DNA of 64,000 nucleotides from UBA7672 sp965279205 (GTDB taxonomy: Bacteria; Pseudomonadota; Alphaproteobacteria; Caulobacterales; Hyphomonadaceae), in contig OZ257144.1 of the NCBI GenBank assembly GCA_965279205.1, positions 4,092,001 through 4,156,000 of the forward strand, given 5' to 3'. Position 1 is the stretch's first letter. Each line of letters starts with the position of its first letter. A program made the position numbers and the translations under genes. Of the stretch, positions 17,167-26,213 are shown one piece after another. The notes below the pieces were generated by a model. The model worked only from the letters and a program-made list of their open reading frames with translations. It ran no database searches and was not told the DNA's origin.

Positions 17167-18384
17167 TCAGCGTGGCGCAATTCCGGCCATGACCCCCACA
17201 AAATGGTCTCTGACGCGCGACTTCAGCCGGTTGCTGATATCTTGCATTCCCTTGGCCTTGGCATGGTGATCAGCCGTAACGGAGTCGAATTGGCGGCGCA
17301 GGGTCGCGAGGTCGAAATCCCAGATGTCTTGACAGTAATCCTTCAGGCCGAACTCGGCCATCACGGCCCTGTTCTTCGCGGCGTAACCGATCGAAATGGC
17401 CGGCCGCCCGCAGATCATGGCGCTGACAATGTTGTGGTACCGGGTGGCTACCACGACATCCGTCTTGCCGATCTCCACGCAGAGGTCCCGCAGCGTACGG
17501 ATTGAGGCCACGGTAACCGCATCGCCCGATTGCGGCGCCCGTTCAGCCAGTCTCCTGCGAAGGTCAGCGACGGCAGGCTCATCGCCGGGCTCGCCGACGA
17601 GAAGGTGAAGCGCCAGCCCTCGCTCCAGAAGTTCAACGCAGAAGTCTGCAAGTTTGGACATGTAGGTTGTGTAGACATCATCCTCCGCGTCCTTTGCTCC
17701 GCGCCAGGTATGATAATCCATGACGCCAATTCCGACCGTGCGCACAGGTCCTTCCCGAAGCGCAGGAACAGAAACGTCCAGCCCGAATACCAAATCAGGA
17801 GTGACGACATCATGCTCGGTATCGAGGCCAAGTTCATCGCGCACGAATGTCTTCGACGCGTCGTCGCGGTACGACCGGTGATCCGCAGCGCGGGCCGACC
17901 AGCGAAACAGGCGCCGGCTCCATTCGCGCTCGACCGGCCCCGCACCGATGGATACGAACTTCACAGAGGCGCCGACATGCCGGGCGGCGCAGCACCATTT
18001 CCACATTTGGTAGGGATGCTGAATGACGGTGCACCCGAAGTCATCAAGGATGCCTGTTCCGGGAACCACCAGACAATCAACGGAACGCAGAACGGCCCTA
18101 GCCCTGCGCCAGCGTTGCACTTCTCGCAAAACGCCTTGAACAGGACCCGGTAGAATGAACTTCGTGTCGACTTCCGGCCGGATCGCGACGGCCTCTACAT
18201 GATGCGCATTCGCCACGGGTGCGGGCTCCTGCGCGACGACCACAAACTGCGCATCCGGTCGAAGCTCTCTCAGTGTCTCGAGCGTGACCTCCAGAGTCGC
18301 ATCATTCCCCGTATTGCCAAAACCGAACAGGCCATACAGGGCGATACGCAGTGGACGATCAAAAGCAGCGTCCGATTTTGACAC
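17167..18384 (-). CDS. Polysaccharide pyruvyl transferase family protein
   Basis: A 405-aa protein of the CsaB/WcaK type, which adds ketal-linked pyruvate to a sugar. It has the glycine-rich start YGLFGFGNTGNDATLEVTLE, a central GAGPVEREWSR and the C-terminal TRYHNIVSAMICGRPAISIGYAAKN block, the conserved PS_pyruv_trans ending. It uses a GTG start at 18384 with a GGGGGG ribosome-binding tract. It is divergent from the methyltransferase gene. Pyruvyl groups would add negative charge to the surface glycan. Confidence 0.87.
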   Translation of the reverse strand: MSKSDAAFDRPLRIALYGLFGFGNTGNDATLEVTLETLRELRPDAQFVVVAQEPAPVANAHHVEAVAIRPEVDTKFILPGPVQGVLREVQRWRRARAVLRSVDCLVVPGTGILDDFGCTVIQHPYQMWKWCCAARHVGASVKFVSIGAGPVEREWSRRLFRWSARAADHRSYRDDASKTFVRDELGLDTEHDVVTPDLVFGLDVSVPALREGPVRTVGIGVMDYHTWRGAKDAEDDVYTTYMSKLADFCVELLERGLALHLLVGEPGDEPAVADLRRRLAERAPQSGDAVTVASIRTLRDLCVEIGKTDVVVATRYHNIVSAMICGRPAISIGYAAKNRAVMAEFGLKDYCQDIWDFDLATLRRQFDSVTADHHAKAKGMQDISNRLKSRVRDHFVGVMAGIAPR

Positions 18385-18632
18385 AGACCCCCCAACGCAG
18401 ACGCTCTCGCAAGCGACCCGCTACTCGGTTGCACTCATCTCTTTCGTTGCAGAGCAACATTCGTTCCGGTAGTGACGCCCATCGCGGACATCACCCGCCT
18501 GCAAGGCGCCGCATTTGCAAGAAGTCCTGGAAACACTCTTCAAGTTTCCTTCGATCCACGCACCAGACGAGCTTCTGGATAGTCCGGCGCGGCATGGGAG
18601 TTATTGCTATCGTGGCAAAAGCAGAACCGCCA

Positions 18633-19331
18633 ATGGATTTGCAACGCAGCTTCTGGAACGGATGGAATTCGTCGACGCGCGAAGTTGTCGTGGGCGACTC
18701 CTCCCGACGTCAGGAAGAAGTCCTGCTCGGTTGGATCGAGGCGCTGAAGCGCAGTGATCTCAACATTATCGATGCGGGTTGCGGCGCTGGCTGGCTCTGC
18801 GAACGACTCAGCAAGTACGGTAGAATTGTGGGTGTCGATCTGGCCGACGAAGTTCTGGAAAGAGCCAGACAGCGAGCACCCAATGTGACCTTCATTGCGG
18901 GCAACCTGATGGAGCTCGATCTTGGGTCTGACAGGTTTGACGTTACGATCTCGCTGGAAGTGCTTTCCCACGTCGCTGATCAGCCTGCCTTCATCGCAAA
19001 GCTTGCCAGCATGACGGCTCCGGGAGGCAGGCTAATTCTGGCTACCCAGAACAAACCGGTACTCAAGCGAAATCTGGACGTCGAACCGGTGAAACCTGGT
19101 CAACTTCGACGCTGGGTTGATAGCCGCGAGTTGCGCAGACTCCTTAAGCCCCATTTCAGGATCAAGACGCTCAGGTCTCTTAGTCCAAGGGGCCACGGCG
19201 GCTTCCTTCGCTTTGTGAACTCGTACAAGCTGAACGCAGTTTTGCGCCTCCTCACTGGCAACGGCGCGGACAAGTTCAAGGAATGGCTGGGTCTCGGTTT
19301 CTCACTGATTGTGCTGGCTGAGAAACGCTAG
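18633..19331 (+). CDS. Class I SAM-dependent methyltransferase
   Basis: A 232-aa methyltransferase with motif I IIDAGCGAGWLCERLS, motif II VGVDLADEVLERARQ and a post-I SLEVLSHVADQPAF. The conserved FWNGWNSSTRE opening supports the ATG at 18633; ATG 18594 is an alternative. The C-terminal helices (GGFLRFVNSYKLNAVL) are like those of small-molecule or glycan methyltransferases. It sits in the polysaccharide locus and may methylate a sugar. Confidence 0.82.
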   Translation: MDLQRSFWNGWNSSTREVVVGDSSRRQEEVLLGWIEALKRSDLNIIDAGCGAGWLCERLSKYGRIVGVDLADEVLERARQRAPNVTFIAGNLMELDLGSDRFDVTISLEVLSHVADQPAFIAKLASMTAPGGRLILATQNKPVLKRNLDVEPVKPGQLRRWVDSRELRRLLKPHFRIKTLRSLSPRGHGGFLRFVNSYKLNAVLRLLTGNGADKFKEWLGLGFSLIVLAEKR

Positions 19332-19541
19332 CGGACGCCGGGAACCAACTGGCCTCCGTACAATCGGCGTCCGGGCAGGCAAGGCGCCCGCGAGATTGTC
19401 ACTTAGGAGGCTGCGAACGACTGTGAGATTGATGCGCGGAAAGTACGCACGCACGCAAGGCCCAAGCAGAGCGGAGCCAAAACGGTGTCCGTATGGCCGC
19501 GACAATTTCGTGATCCGCGCGTCCAGCGGCGCGGTCCCGCC

Positions 19542-21089
19542 ATGACAGAGCCATCCCCCCGCAAGACCCAGGCGCAAATCAACGAAGAGCTGCTCTCGGT
19601 TGATCATCTGAAAGACGGCCTTGGAAAGCGAACTGCTCGCGGTGGCGCGATTGTCGTGGCCGCGCAGGTAGGCCGCGCAATTGTCCAGCTGCTGACGACT
19701 TACGTCCTCGCACGTCTTCTTGCGCCGGCAGATTTCGGGATCATCGCTCTTGGCTGGACCGTGCTGACATTTATCACACTGTTCACGGAACTCAGCCTGA
19801 CGACCGCCGCCGTGCAGTCGCAGCGCCTTACCCAGGACACGGCGAGCGCAATGCTCGTAATAAACATCGGCATGACTCTCGTGGCCGTTGCTGTCGCCAT
19901 CGTTTCGTCGCCGGTTGCCGTCTGGCTCTTCAAGGATGAAAGACTGCCTCTGATCGTAATAGGACTAGCCGTTTCCGCTCCGATCAATGCTCTGGGCTCA
20001 CAGCACCAGGCGCTTCTGATGCGAAACATGCGCTGGATGTCGCTTCAGATCCTGTCCCTGACGTCCATGATATTCGGATCCGTTGTCGCCATTCTCGCGG
20101 CATGGCTTTGGGATGCAGGGTTTTGGGCCCTTGTAGTGCAGGCAATCGCGTCTGCGATTATCGGTGTCGTCATCGCTTGGGTGATATGCCCTTGGCGGCC
20201 GTCGATCGTTCGAGACTGGTCAGGCGCAAAATCCGCGCTGGGCTTCAGTCTCAATCTGACTGGCGTCATGATGATGAATTTTCTTCACCGTCAGGTCGAC
20301 AACTTGCTGATCGGCTGGCGTTGGGGGGCCGCCGAACTTGGGTACTACTCGCGGGCTTATACACTGCTGATGCTGCCGCTGAATCTCGTGACCGGTCCCT
20401 TGAGTTCAGCAATTATCCCCGCGCTCAGCCGGTTGCAGGATGATCCTGAAAAATGGCGCAGGGCCTATCTGGACGCGCTGTCGGTTGTAACGATCATCGG
20501 CGGAGCAATGGCCGCTATTCTCTTTGGCGCGTCACCGCTCATCATCGGGATCGTGTTCGGCCCAGGCTGGGAGCAGTCAGAAAGAATTTTCTCGCTTCTG
20601 GTGATCGCCATGGTGGCGGCTACCCCCATGAATACGGTTGTATGGATCTACGTTTCCACTGGCCGAACAAATCGCGCCTTGCACTGGTCATTGATGGCAG
20701 CGCCTTTCTATGTCGCGTCCTTCCTGATCGGCCTGCCGAATGGAGCAACAGGCGTAGCGGGGGCCTACAGCATTGCTCAAATGCTGGCCTTCGCGCCCTG
20801 CCTCTGGATGGCGACGAGAAAAACGAACATCTCGATGCATGATCTGATAAACGCCTGCGCTCCTGCGATTCTTGTGACCGTCTTTGTGGGAAGCGGACTG
20901 CGCTTTGTCGTAGAGCATACCAGCTTCTTTGTGGCCATCGCCGCAAGCGTCGGCGCCGCCATCATACACTTGGCCTTGGTCGCGCTGCTTGTGTGGCGCT
21001 GGCCGCCGTATCAAAGAGTGCGCGAGCGGGCGCTTGCGGCCATTGTCTCGGCGCTCAACAGGTTTGGACCGAAACCCAAGAGCGTGTGA
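19542..21089 (+). CDS. Wzx-type lipopolysaccharide/oligosaccharide flippase
   Basis: A 515-aa integral membrane protein with about 12 hydrophobic helices and the MOP-superfamily pattern of the WzxC/lipopolysaccharide biosynthesis group. The typical LLAPADFGIIALGWTVL follows helix 1, and GWRWGAAELGYYSRAYTLLMLPLN lies in the middle. It flips the lipid-linked repeat unit across the inner membrane. The ATG at 19542 gives the usual cytoplasmic N-terminal tail; a GTG at 19485 is possible. Confidence 0.88.
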   Translation: MTEPSPRKTQAQINEELLSVDHLKDGLGKRTARGGAIVVAAQVGRAIVQLLTTYVLARLLAPADFGIIALGWTVLTFITLFTELSLTTAAVQSQRLTQDTASAMLVINIGMTLVAVAVAIVSSPVAVWLFKDERLPLIVIGLAVSAPINALGSQHQALLMRNMRWMSLQILSLTSMIFGSVVAILAAWLWDAGFWALVVQAIASAIIGVVIAWVICPWRPSIVRDWSGAKSALGFSLNLTGVMMMNFLHRQVDNLLIGWRWGAAELGYYSRAYTLLMLPLNLVTGPLSSAIIPALSRLQDDPEKWRRAYLDALSVVTIIGGAMAAILFGASPLIIGIVFGPGWEQSERIFSLLVIAMVAATPMNTVVWIYVSTGRTNRALHWSLMAAPFYVASFLIGLPNGATGVAGAYSIAQMLAFAPCLWMATRKTNISMHDLINACAPAILVTVFVGSGLRFVVEHTSFFVAIAASVGAAIIHLALVALLVWRWPPYQRVRERALAAIVSALNRFGPKPKSV

Positions 21090-21123
21090 GCGGATCCGCA
21101 GACGCAGCGACGGTCTGTATTCG

Positions 21124-22014
21124 TCACGACCATTTCCTCGCGCGCCACCTGAGCCAGAGCTTTGCCCTGGTGAGCACTCCAACGCCGCAGGCTTTCCCAA
21201 TCTCCTTGACGAACGGCGTACCTTTGAGAGCGCGCCAGTAGATCCACGCCCATGGATGATAGACATGCCTGAGCCATGGCTTTTCGGGGCCGGTGAAATG
21301 CACGATTGCCGGCCTTGCGCCGTTGAGCCTGCGGCTCTCGGGGAGCTCCCGGGATAGCGACGGGATGACCATGTGGCGTTGAACATTCCAGACACTGTCC
21401 AATCGCTTCCAACGCCCGTGAAACGCCCAGTTCAATGCGTCCTGATCGGTGAAACGAAGCAAATCGCCGTGCTCGATCGCAAAATCCAGAGCTCGCTGCA
21501 TAAGCCCCTCGGCGCGCGCGCGCGCCAGATCAATTAGCAGAACTCCGGAGTTGAAGTATCTGGCCTCCGGCTTCGGGAGGTTCCACTTTTCGGAAAATGC
21601 AACTGCGTCAACAAAGCAATCCTCTACCGCGCCGATGACATCATTCTTCAGATCGGTTCGCCAGAGCTCACGGAGGTCGGCGGCTACGATCACATCAGCA
21701 TCGAGATAAATCAGCCTGGTGCAATCCGCTGGAGCAAGTGATGCGAGCCCGAGTCGATACAGGATCGCGCGCGAGAAATGTTCGCGGTCTTGAAATTGCG
21801 GGACATCCTGGTCTGCAACATCGACCCAGAGAAAGCACGCCTGCGGAGCAACGGACTGAAGATCGCGCCTCCTTTCAGGAGTGAGGCCTTCCGAAAGCAC
21901 AATAAATCTGAAGTCGGCGCCTGCCGTGGTGCGGCACAAAGAAGAAATCACCGCCGCTACGTGGGGGGCATATCGGTCGTCTACCCCAAAGACGATGTCG
22001 ATCCGCTCGGCCAT
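21124..22014 (-). CDS. Glycosyltransferase family 8 (copy 1)
   Basis: A 296-aa GT8-type enzyme (LgtC/RfaJ-like, retaining galactosyl- or glucosyltransferase). It opens IDIVFGVDDRYAPHVAAVI, carries the DxD metal motif in RLIYLDADVIV and an RYFNSGVLLIDLARAR block, and ends with PAIVHFTGPEKPW. The ATG at 22014 lies 29 bp beyond the stop of the adjacent paralogue. The two genes are a tandem duplication that has diverged. Confidence 0.87.
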   Translation of the reverse strand: MAERIDIVFGVDDRYAPHVAAVISSLCRTTAGADFRFIVLSEGLTPERRRDLQSVAPQACFLWVDVADQDVPQFQDREHFSRAILYRLGLASLAPADCTRLIYLDADVIVAADLRELWRTDLKNDVIGAVEDCFVDAVAFSEKWNLPKPEARYFNSGVLLIDLARARAEGLMQRALDFAIEHGDLLRFTDQDALNWAFHGRWKRLDSVWNVQRHMVIPSLSRELPESRRLNGARPAIVHFTGPEKPWLRHVYHPWAWIYWRALKGTPFVKEIGKACGVGVLTRAKLWLRWRARKWS

Positions 22015-22043
22015 AGCGCCGGTCTGCAAAGAACCGTTGGAAC

Positions 22044-22958
22044 TCACGGCCAGATCGCTACGGAACTGGGATGGTGACGGAGCCAGCGTCCGAATAGCAA
22101 CATTTCCTTCAGCAGGCCGACGTGCTGAGCGTTCGCCACGGCTCGATGGAACGGCGTTCGCCGTAGGTTGATCCAGTAGATCCAGGCCCACGGATGCCAA
22201 CCTGATGGCAACCATGGTTTGTCACGCCCAGTAAAATGAACGACGCCCGGTCGGGCGCCTTCCGCGAGCTTCTTTCCGGGTGGCAACTGATCCGCTAACC
22301 CCGCGATCAGCATGTCACGCTGCACGTTCCAGGCGGCATCAAGATTGCGCCACCTGCCCCAGGCGACCTTGTTCAATGCATCCTGATCGGCGAAAGGCGG
22401 ATTCTCTTCGATGATGAAATCCAGCGCCCGGGAAAACAGCTTCTCCGCGCGAACCTTCTTCAGGTCGATGAGCATGACTCCAGCATTGAAATAGCCACAT
22501 GCCTGATTGGGCAGCCCCCAGCGGTTTGCAAACTCGTTTTCGTCGATGAATGTGTCCGGGACTCCTCCGACCACACATCCTTCAAGACTACACTCCCACA
22601 TCTCCCGCAGATCGCGCATCACAGTAACGTCGGCGTCGAGATAGATGACACGATCGCAGTCCGCGGGCGCCAGCTTTTCGAGACCCAACCTCAGGAACGT
22701 CGCTTCGTTGACGTGTCCAAGGTGTTGCCGTTCTCCGAACTGAGGCAGATCGGACTTGTGGATTTCGATCCATTGGACCGTTGCGCCCGCCGCAACCTTT
22801 TCCAGGCCTTCACGTGCTGCTGGCGTGACCCCGGAGTTCAGCAAGAGAAGACGAAGACACCGAGCAGGCATGTACCGCAGCATGGACGCTACAACGGCAG
22901 CCACATGCGGCGCATAACCATTGTCAAAGCCGAATGCCACGTCGACGCGATCACTCAT
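22044..22958 (-). CDS. Glycosyltransferase family 8 (copy 2)
   Basis: A 304-aa paralogue of the downstream gene with the same order of motifs: VDVAFGFDNGYAPHVAAV, RVIYLDADVTV (DxD), GYFNAGVMLIDLKK and PGVVHFTGRDKPWLPSGWH. It is first in the two-gene unit. The two probably add related sugars to the same glycan. The host strand is minus, opposite to the flippase gene. Confidence 0.87.
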   Translation of the reverse strand: MSDRVDVAFGFDNGYAPHVAAVVASMLRYMPARCLRLLLLNSGVTPAAREGLEKVAAGATVQWIEIHKSDLPQFGERQHLGHVNEATFLRLGLEKLAPADCDRVIYLDADVTVMRDLREMWECSLEGCVVGGVPDTFIDENEFANRWGLPNQACGYFNAGVMLIDLKKVRAEKLFSRALDFIIEENPPFADQDALNKVAWGRWRNLDAAWNVQRDMLIAGLADQLPPGKKLAEGARPGVVHFTGRDKPWLPSGWHPWAWIYWINLRRTPFHRAVANAQHVGLLKEMLLFGRWLRHHPSSVAIWP

Positions 22959-23303
22959 TTCTTCCCCGGCGCATTAGATGAATCATTGATACGCCACAGC
23001 GCGTGGCATTTCCCAGCTATTGCTGGCCACAAGCCCGAAACACTGCGCCAGGAGCAGATCAAAGACGAACCCAAACCATGAGACTGGCATGCAAGACGTC
23101 GCCCCAGGAGATCTAGGCAGAATGTATGTGGAATCGGTCAAATTGATTTCAAATCACTTGATGGCGGACGTTCCTGCAACCCCAGGGCGCCCATTTCGGC
23201 TCGGATGATCTGTTTGCGATGGTGTCCCGGCCCTGCCGGAACTTGCGTTCGCGGCTCATTTTGATAAATGTCGCCCCGCTTTTCGGGCCGACAGGGTCCG
23301 TCT
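22959..23303. other. Spacer before tRNA-Arg, no gene seen
   Basis: 345 bp between the start of the GT8 gene and the tRNA. Short frames exist but none looks coding. It must hold the GT8 promoter (minus strand) and the tRNA promoter (plus strand). Confidence 0.5.
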
Positions 23304-23350
<47 letters not shown>

Positions 23351-23380
<30 letters not shown>

Positions 23381-24961
23381 GTTGTCCATCAAAGTAGGTA
23401 CCAATGACGGCGGCAGAGGGTTTTCTGCCGAAAGCTGGTGCGCCAGCACGGCTTTCGGGCCTGAGATGCGGATGGCCTCCTTGCCGACCACAACCTTGTC
23501 CAGCATCAGTCGCAGGTAAGCGCGCCTGAAGGTCGGGTTTTCCTTGTCCAGAAGCTTGGCGCGCAACGCCGCCGAAAACGCCGCCGCCTTCTCCGAGGAG
23601 ACCGCCGCGACTGGTGTCTCCAGCGCCCGACGCTTCAGAGCGATCAGCCGGTTCAATTGATCCAGTTCATCCTGGCGCTTGGTGTAGCGATCCTGCACGG
23701 GCCGCATCGCGCCAAGCCCGCCCTGCTCCATCACATCCACCAGGTTGCGCACCTGTTGCAAGAGGTCGCGCTGTTTGGCGAACAGCTCCCGCAATTGTTC
23801 GCGTGCCCGATCCTGATGGCGGGCGTTGCGGGCAATCAGCGCGCCGACCATCGTTCGCAAACGCTTAGGCTCCAGAACACGCTCGCAGACCGCGTCAGTC
23901 ACCAGATCGTCCAGGTCGTGCATCGGGACAGCCATGCCGTCGCAAGCGGTCGCGCCGATGTCAGCCTTGCGCGAGCAGGCATAGTACCAATAGCGCCCGC
24001 TCTTGCCGGTCCGTGTGCGCATCGGCGCGCCGCAGGCCTCGCAACGGGCTATGCCGGTCAGGAGTATCTCGCTGTTGACGATCCGGGGCGGCGTCAGCTT
24101 GGGGTGGCGGGCGTCGAGTTGGGCCTGCACGGCGTGGAAGATGTCGTCCTCCACCAGCCTCGGCACTGGGACCGCGACCCAGTCTTCTCTTGCCTTGGGC
24201 TTCCGCGTGCGGCTGTCGGAGCGGTTGAAGTAATGCACGCCGACATAGGTCGAGCGGCGCAGCATCAGATGGACGAATTGAAGGCGGAACGGCTGGCCGC
24301 CATTCGTGAAACCGCGCGCATTGAGATAAGAGGTCGTTGCCTTGACCCCCAGCGGGCCGGTCTTGCCATCGCCATGGAGATAGAGCTGGAAGGCGAGCCG
24401 AACGATTTCGGCCTCGCTGGGCTCGATGGCGAGCTTCTTCTTGTCCTTGTTGCCATGCCGCTCGACGACGATGGTGCGATAGCCGAAAGGCGGTTTGGAC
24501 CCGTTCCAATAGCCGCGCCGGGCGTTCTCCAGCATTGAGCGGGCGACGTGCTTGGCGGTCTCCAGGCTCGAATATTCGTCGAACGCCGACAGCACGTTGC
24601 GGATCAACATGCCGTTGGAGTCCTCGCCCACGTCCTGCGTCGCCGAGACGACCCGCACGCCGAACTTGGCAAACTCGCGGCCATAAAAGGCAAAGCCGAA
24701 CGAATCCCGGAAGAACCGCGAGAAGCTATGCACCAGCAAGAGATCGCCAGCGACGGCGCCCGATTTGATGTCGGCGAGCATGCGCTGGAATTCGGGACGG
24801 TTGTCGTCGCGCGCAGACGCGCCAGCATCGATATAGCGCGCCGCAATCACATGGCCGCGCTCGGCGCAGTAGCGCTCGGCATGGGCGAGCTGATCGGGGA
24901 TCGACAGGTCGTGATCAGCCTGCCGCGTGGTGGAGACACGGGCATAGACGATGACGCGCAT
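23351..24961 (-). CDS. Large serine recombinase / site-specific integrase
   Basis: A 536-aa recombinase. The resolvase-type catalytic N-terminus has the nucleophile in YARVSTTRQ (Ser10), followed by DNA-damage-resolvase motifs such as LLVHSFSRFFRD. Then come a Recombinase domain (GYRTIVVERH...YLNARGFTNGG), a zinc ribbon (CEACGAP...YYACSRK) and a coiled-coil (about residues 390-470). The last residues (WRTRQESNL) are the antisense of the tRNA-Arg T arm and acceptor, so the stop lies within the tRNA. It integrates and excises the island; the attachment core is presumably in that tRNA end. Confidence 0.92.
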
Positions 24962-24990
24962 AGGGTTGCCTCCCCTTCCATCGGGCGGCG

Positions 24991-25137
24991 CTAGGCCGGC
25001 TCGGGCTCGACAATTTCCGCTTCTATCATCGCGGCGATCAATTGGGCAAAATGGGCTTCGATCAGCGCCAGTTCTGCATCCAGGACTGGCAGCGGATCAG
25101 GCAGATCGATTTCGACCGTACGTGGCGGGCTATCCAC
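24991..25137 (-). CDS. Small acidic protein (48 aa) in the recombinase operon
   Basis: A short frame starting with GTG directly after the TGA of the 79-aa gene and ending 29 bp before the recombinase start. The product is acidic (VEIDLPDPLPVLDAELALI... ending EIVEPEPA) and would form one helix. Tight packing in the chain HTH, 79 aa, 48 aa, recombinase argues that it is real. Function unknown; it may assist excision or control recombinase translation. Confidence 0.5.
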   Translation of the reverse strand: MDSPPRTVEIDLPDPLPVLDAELALIEAHFAQLIAAMIEAEIVEPEPA

Positions 25138-25377
25138 TCATCGGGAACCGCCTTCCTTGCCAGTGTCGCTCCGGCCCATGCCTTGCCGTTCCATGCCATG
25201 GCCCTGGGACAAGGCGGCGAGTTCGCCGCGCAGGCCCTTATAGCCAAATTCGTCGAGCACCAGGGTGCGAAAGCAATCAAACTTGTCGGCGGGGATCGCG
25301 AGTTCGGCGAGGTCGAGCACGCGCTTGACATGCGCCTCAACGCGGTCGCAGACCGTGGAAAGATCAAGCACGCCCAT
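25138..25377 (-). CDS. Small hypothetical protein (79 aa) in the recombinase operon
   Basis: Unrecognised. The N-terminal half is helical and acidic (DLSTVCDRVEAHVKRVLDLAEL), with a mid region (DCFRTLVLDEFGYKGLRGELAAL). Its ATG overlaps the upstream HTH gene by 1 bp (ATGA) and its stop abuts the 48-aa gene. It is probably an island maintenance gene. Confidence 0.6.
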   Translation of the reverse strand: MGVLDLSTVCDRVEAHVKRVLDLAELAIPADKFDCFRTLVLDEFGYKGLRGELAALSQGHGMERQGMGRSDTGKEGGSR

Positions 25378-25691
25378 CAGCGTCCCTCCAGCGGCCGGCC
25401 GAGGTGCGGGCGCTCATTGAGCCAGCGCAGCACTTCGCGCTTGGTGAAGAAGAACTCGCGGCCCACCTTCCCCGCGGGGTGCAAAGCTCCCTCCGCCATC
25501 CAGCGATAGATGGTTCGCCTGGAGCAGGGGGATAGACGGCACACATCGCGCGTGTCGAGCAGGTCGGAGGCTGCGAGCTGCTCGAACGGGCGCGCCTTGG
25601 CGTCGATGAACACCCTCTTTTGCCCGACTATGTCCATGCGCACCCGCTTGGGGTGCACGAGGGTCTGCCCAGCTTCGGGTGCGAGGTACAT
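25377..25691 (-). CDS. AlpA/excisionase-type HTH protein
   Basis: A 104-aa protein with a MerR-like/helix-turn-helix 17 domain: LLDTRDVCRLSPCSRRTIYRWMAEGALHPAGKVGREFFFTKREVLRWL. This is the pattern of recombination directionality factors and island regulators. It is first in the recombinase operon, and the direct repeats just upstream (25714-25752) are natural binding sites. The N-terminal 40 residues precede the HTH. Confidence 0.72.
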   Translation of the reverse strand: MYLAPEAGQTLVHPKRVRMDIVGQKRVFIDAKARPFEQLAASDLLDTRDVCRLSPCSRRTIYRWMAEGALHPAGKVGREFFFTKREVLRWLNERPHLGRPLEGR

Positions 25692-25713
25692 GTCGCTGTC
25701 CTAGCATAGGCAT

Positions 25714-25752
25714 TTCATATATGCCAAACATAATCGCTTCATATATGCCAAA
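25714..25752. promoter_or_regulatory. Direct repeats upstream of the recombinase operon
   Basis: Two identical 15-bp copies of TTCATATATGCCAAA at 25714-25728 and 25738-25752, 24 bp apart. The first sits in a partial palindrome (GGCAT...ATGCC, 25709-25725). The AT-rich block contrasts with its surroundings and lies 22 bp from the HTH gene start, so it is a plausible operator/promoter of that operon. Confidence 0.55.
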
Positions 25753-25914
25753 TTATCTGTCAGGGCTTCCGCAGGGAGCGCCAAGCGAGGCGGATCACGG
25801 ACTTGTTCGGCAGTCGGGTCCACGGGCGCCGGCATGCTTGCCAGTGGCAGCGGATGCGCGACTGGTTCCCGGTGCTAGGGCGTGGAGTAGCGAAGCGTTC
25901 CTACCCGTTTCGCT

Positions 25915-26070
25915 AGACGTATCACTACCCATTCCACTACACGTACTACTTCACGTGCTCCTTCACGTACCATTCGGGAACCCATTCGCTACCCATTGGG
26001 AACCCATTCACCTACCCTTCGGCAACCCATCCGCCTACTTGTTCGGCAACTCATTCGCCTACCCGATCTT
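25915..26070. repeat. Degenerate tandem repeats (12-mer and 22-24-mer units)
   Basis: A first block has 12-bp units such as CTTCACGTGCTC / CTTCACGTACCA / CTACACGTACTA. A second has four 22-24 bp units of the form TTCGGNAACCCATTCGCCTACC at about 25972-26066. Units differ by substitutions and small indels, as expected of old slippage products or clustered protein-binding sites. Confidence 0.7.
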
Positions 26071-26213
26071 CATTGGGCGTCCCGTCGTTTCAATAGAGTC
26101 CCGGCGTGCGCGGGGCGTACTAAAGGTCATCCAGCCTCTCGTGCGAGAAGGTGATATGGGAGGCTGGCAACCGTACCGAGAGGGATTGGTCTATTGAGAC
26201 GCTGGGGTCGGGG

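Larger units (their letters stand above)
25692..26213. other. Non-coding island stretch with degenerate repeats
   Basis: The 522 bp hold the operator-like repeats (25714-25752) and a degenerate tandem repeat (25915-26070). I see no gene here; a long plus-strand frame exists only because of the low-complexity repeat. Confidence 0.5.

Noticed and set aside
25915..26070. CRISPR-like array
   Set aside because: Repeats are adjacent without unique spacers, and units differ from each other; no cas genes are present.
25679..26197. A 172-codon plus-strand frame through the repeat array
   Set aside because: Its product is low-complexity (repeated HVLLHV and FGNPFA blocks) created by the tandem repeats, it covers the operator-like repeats and lacks a ribosome site.
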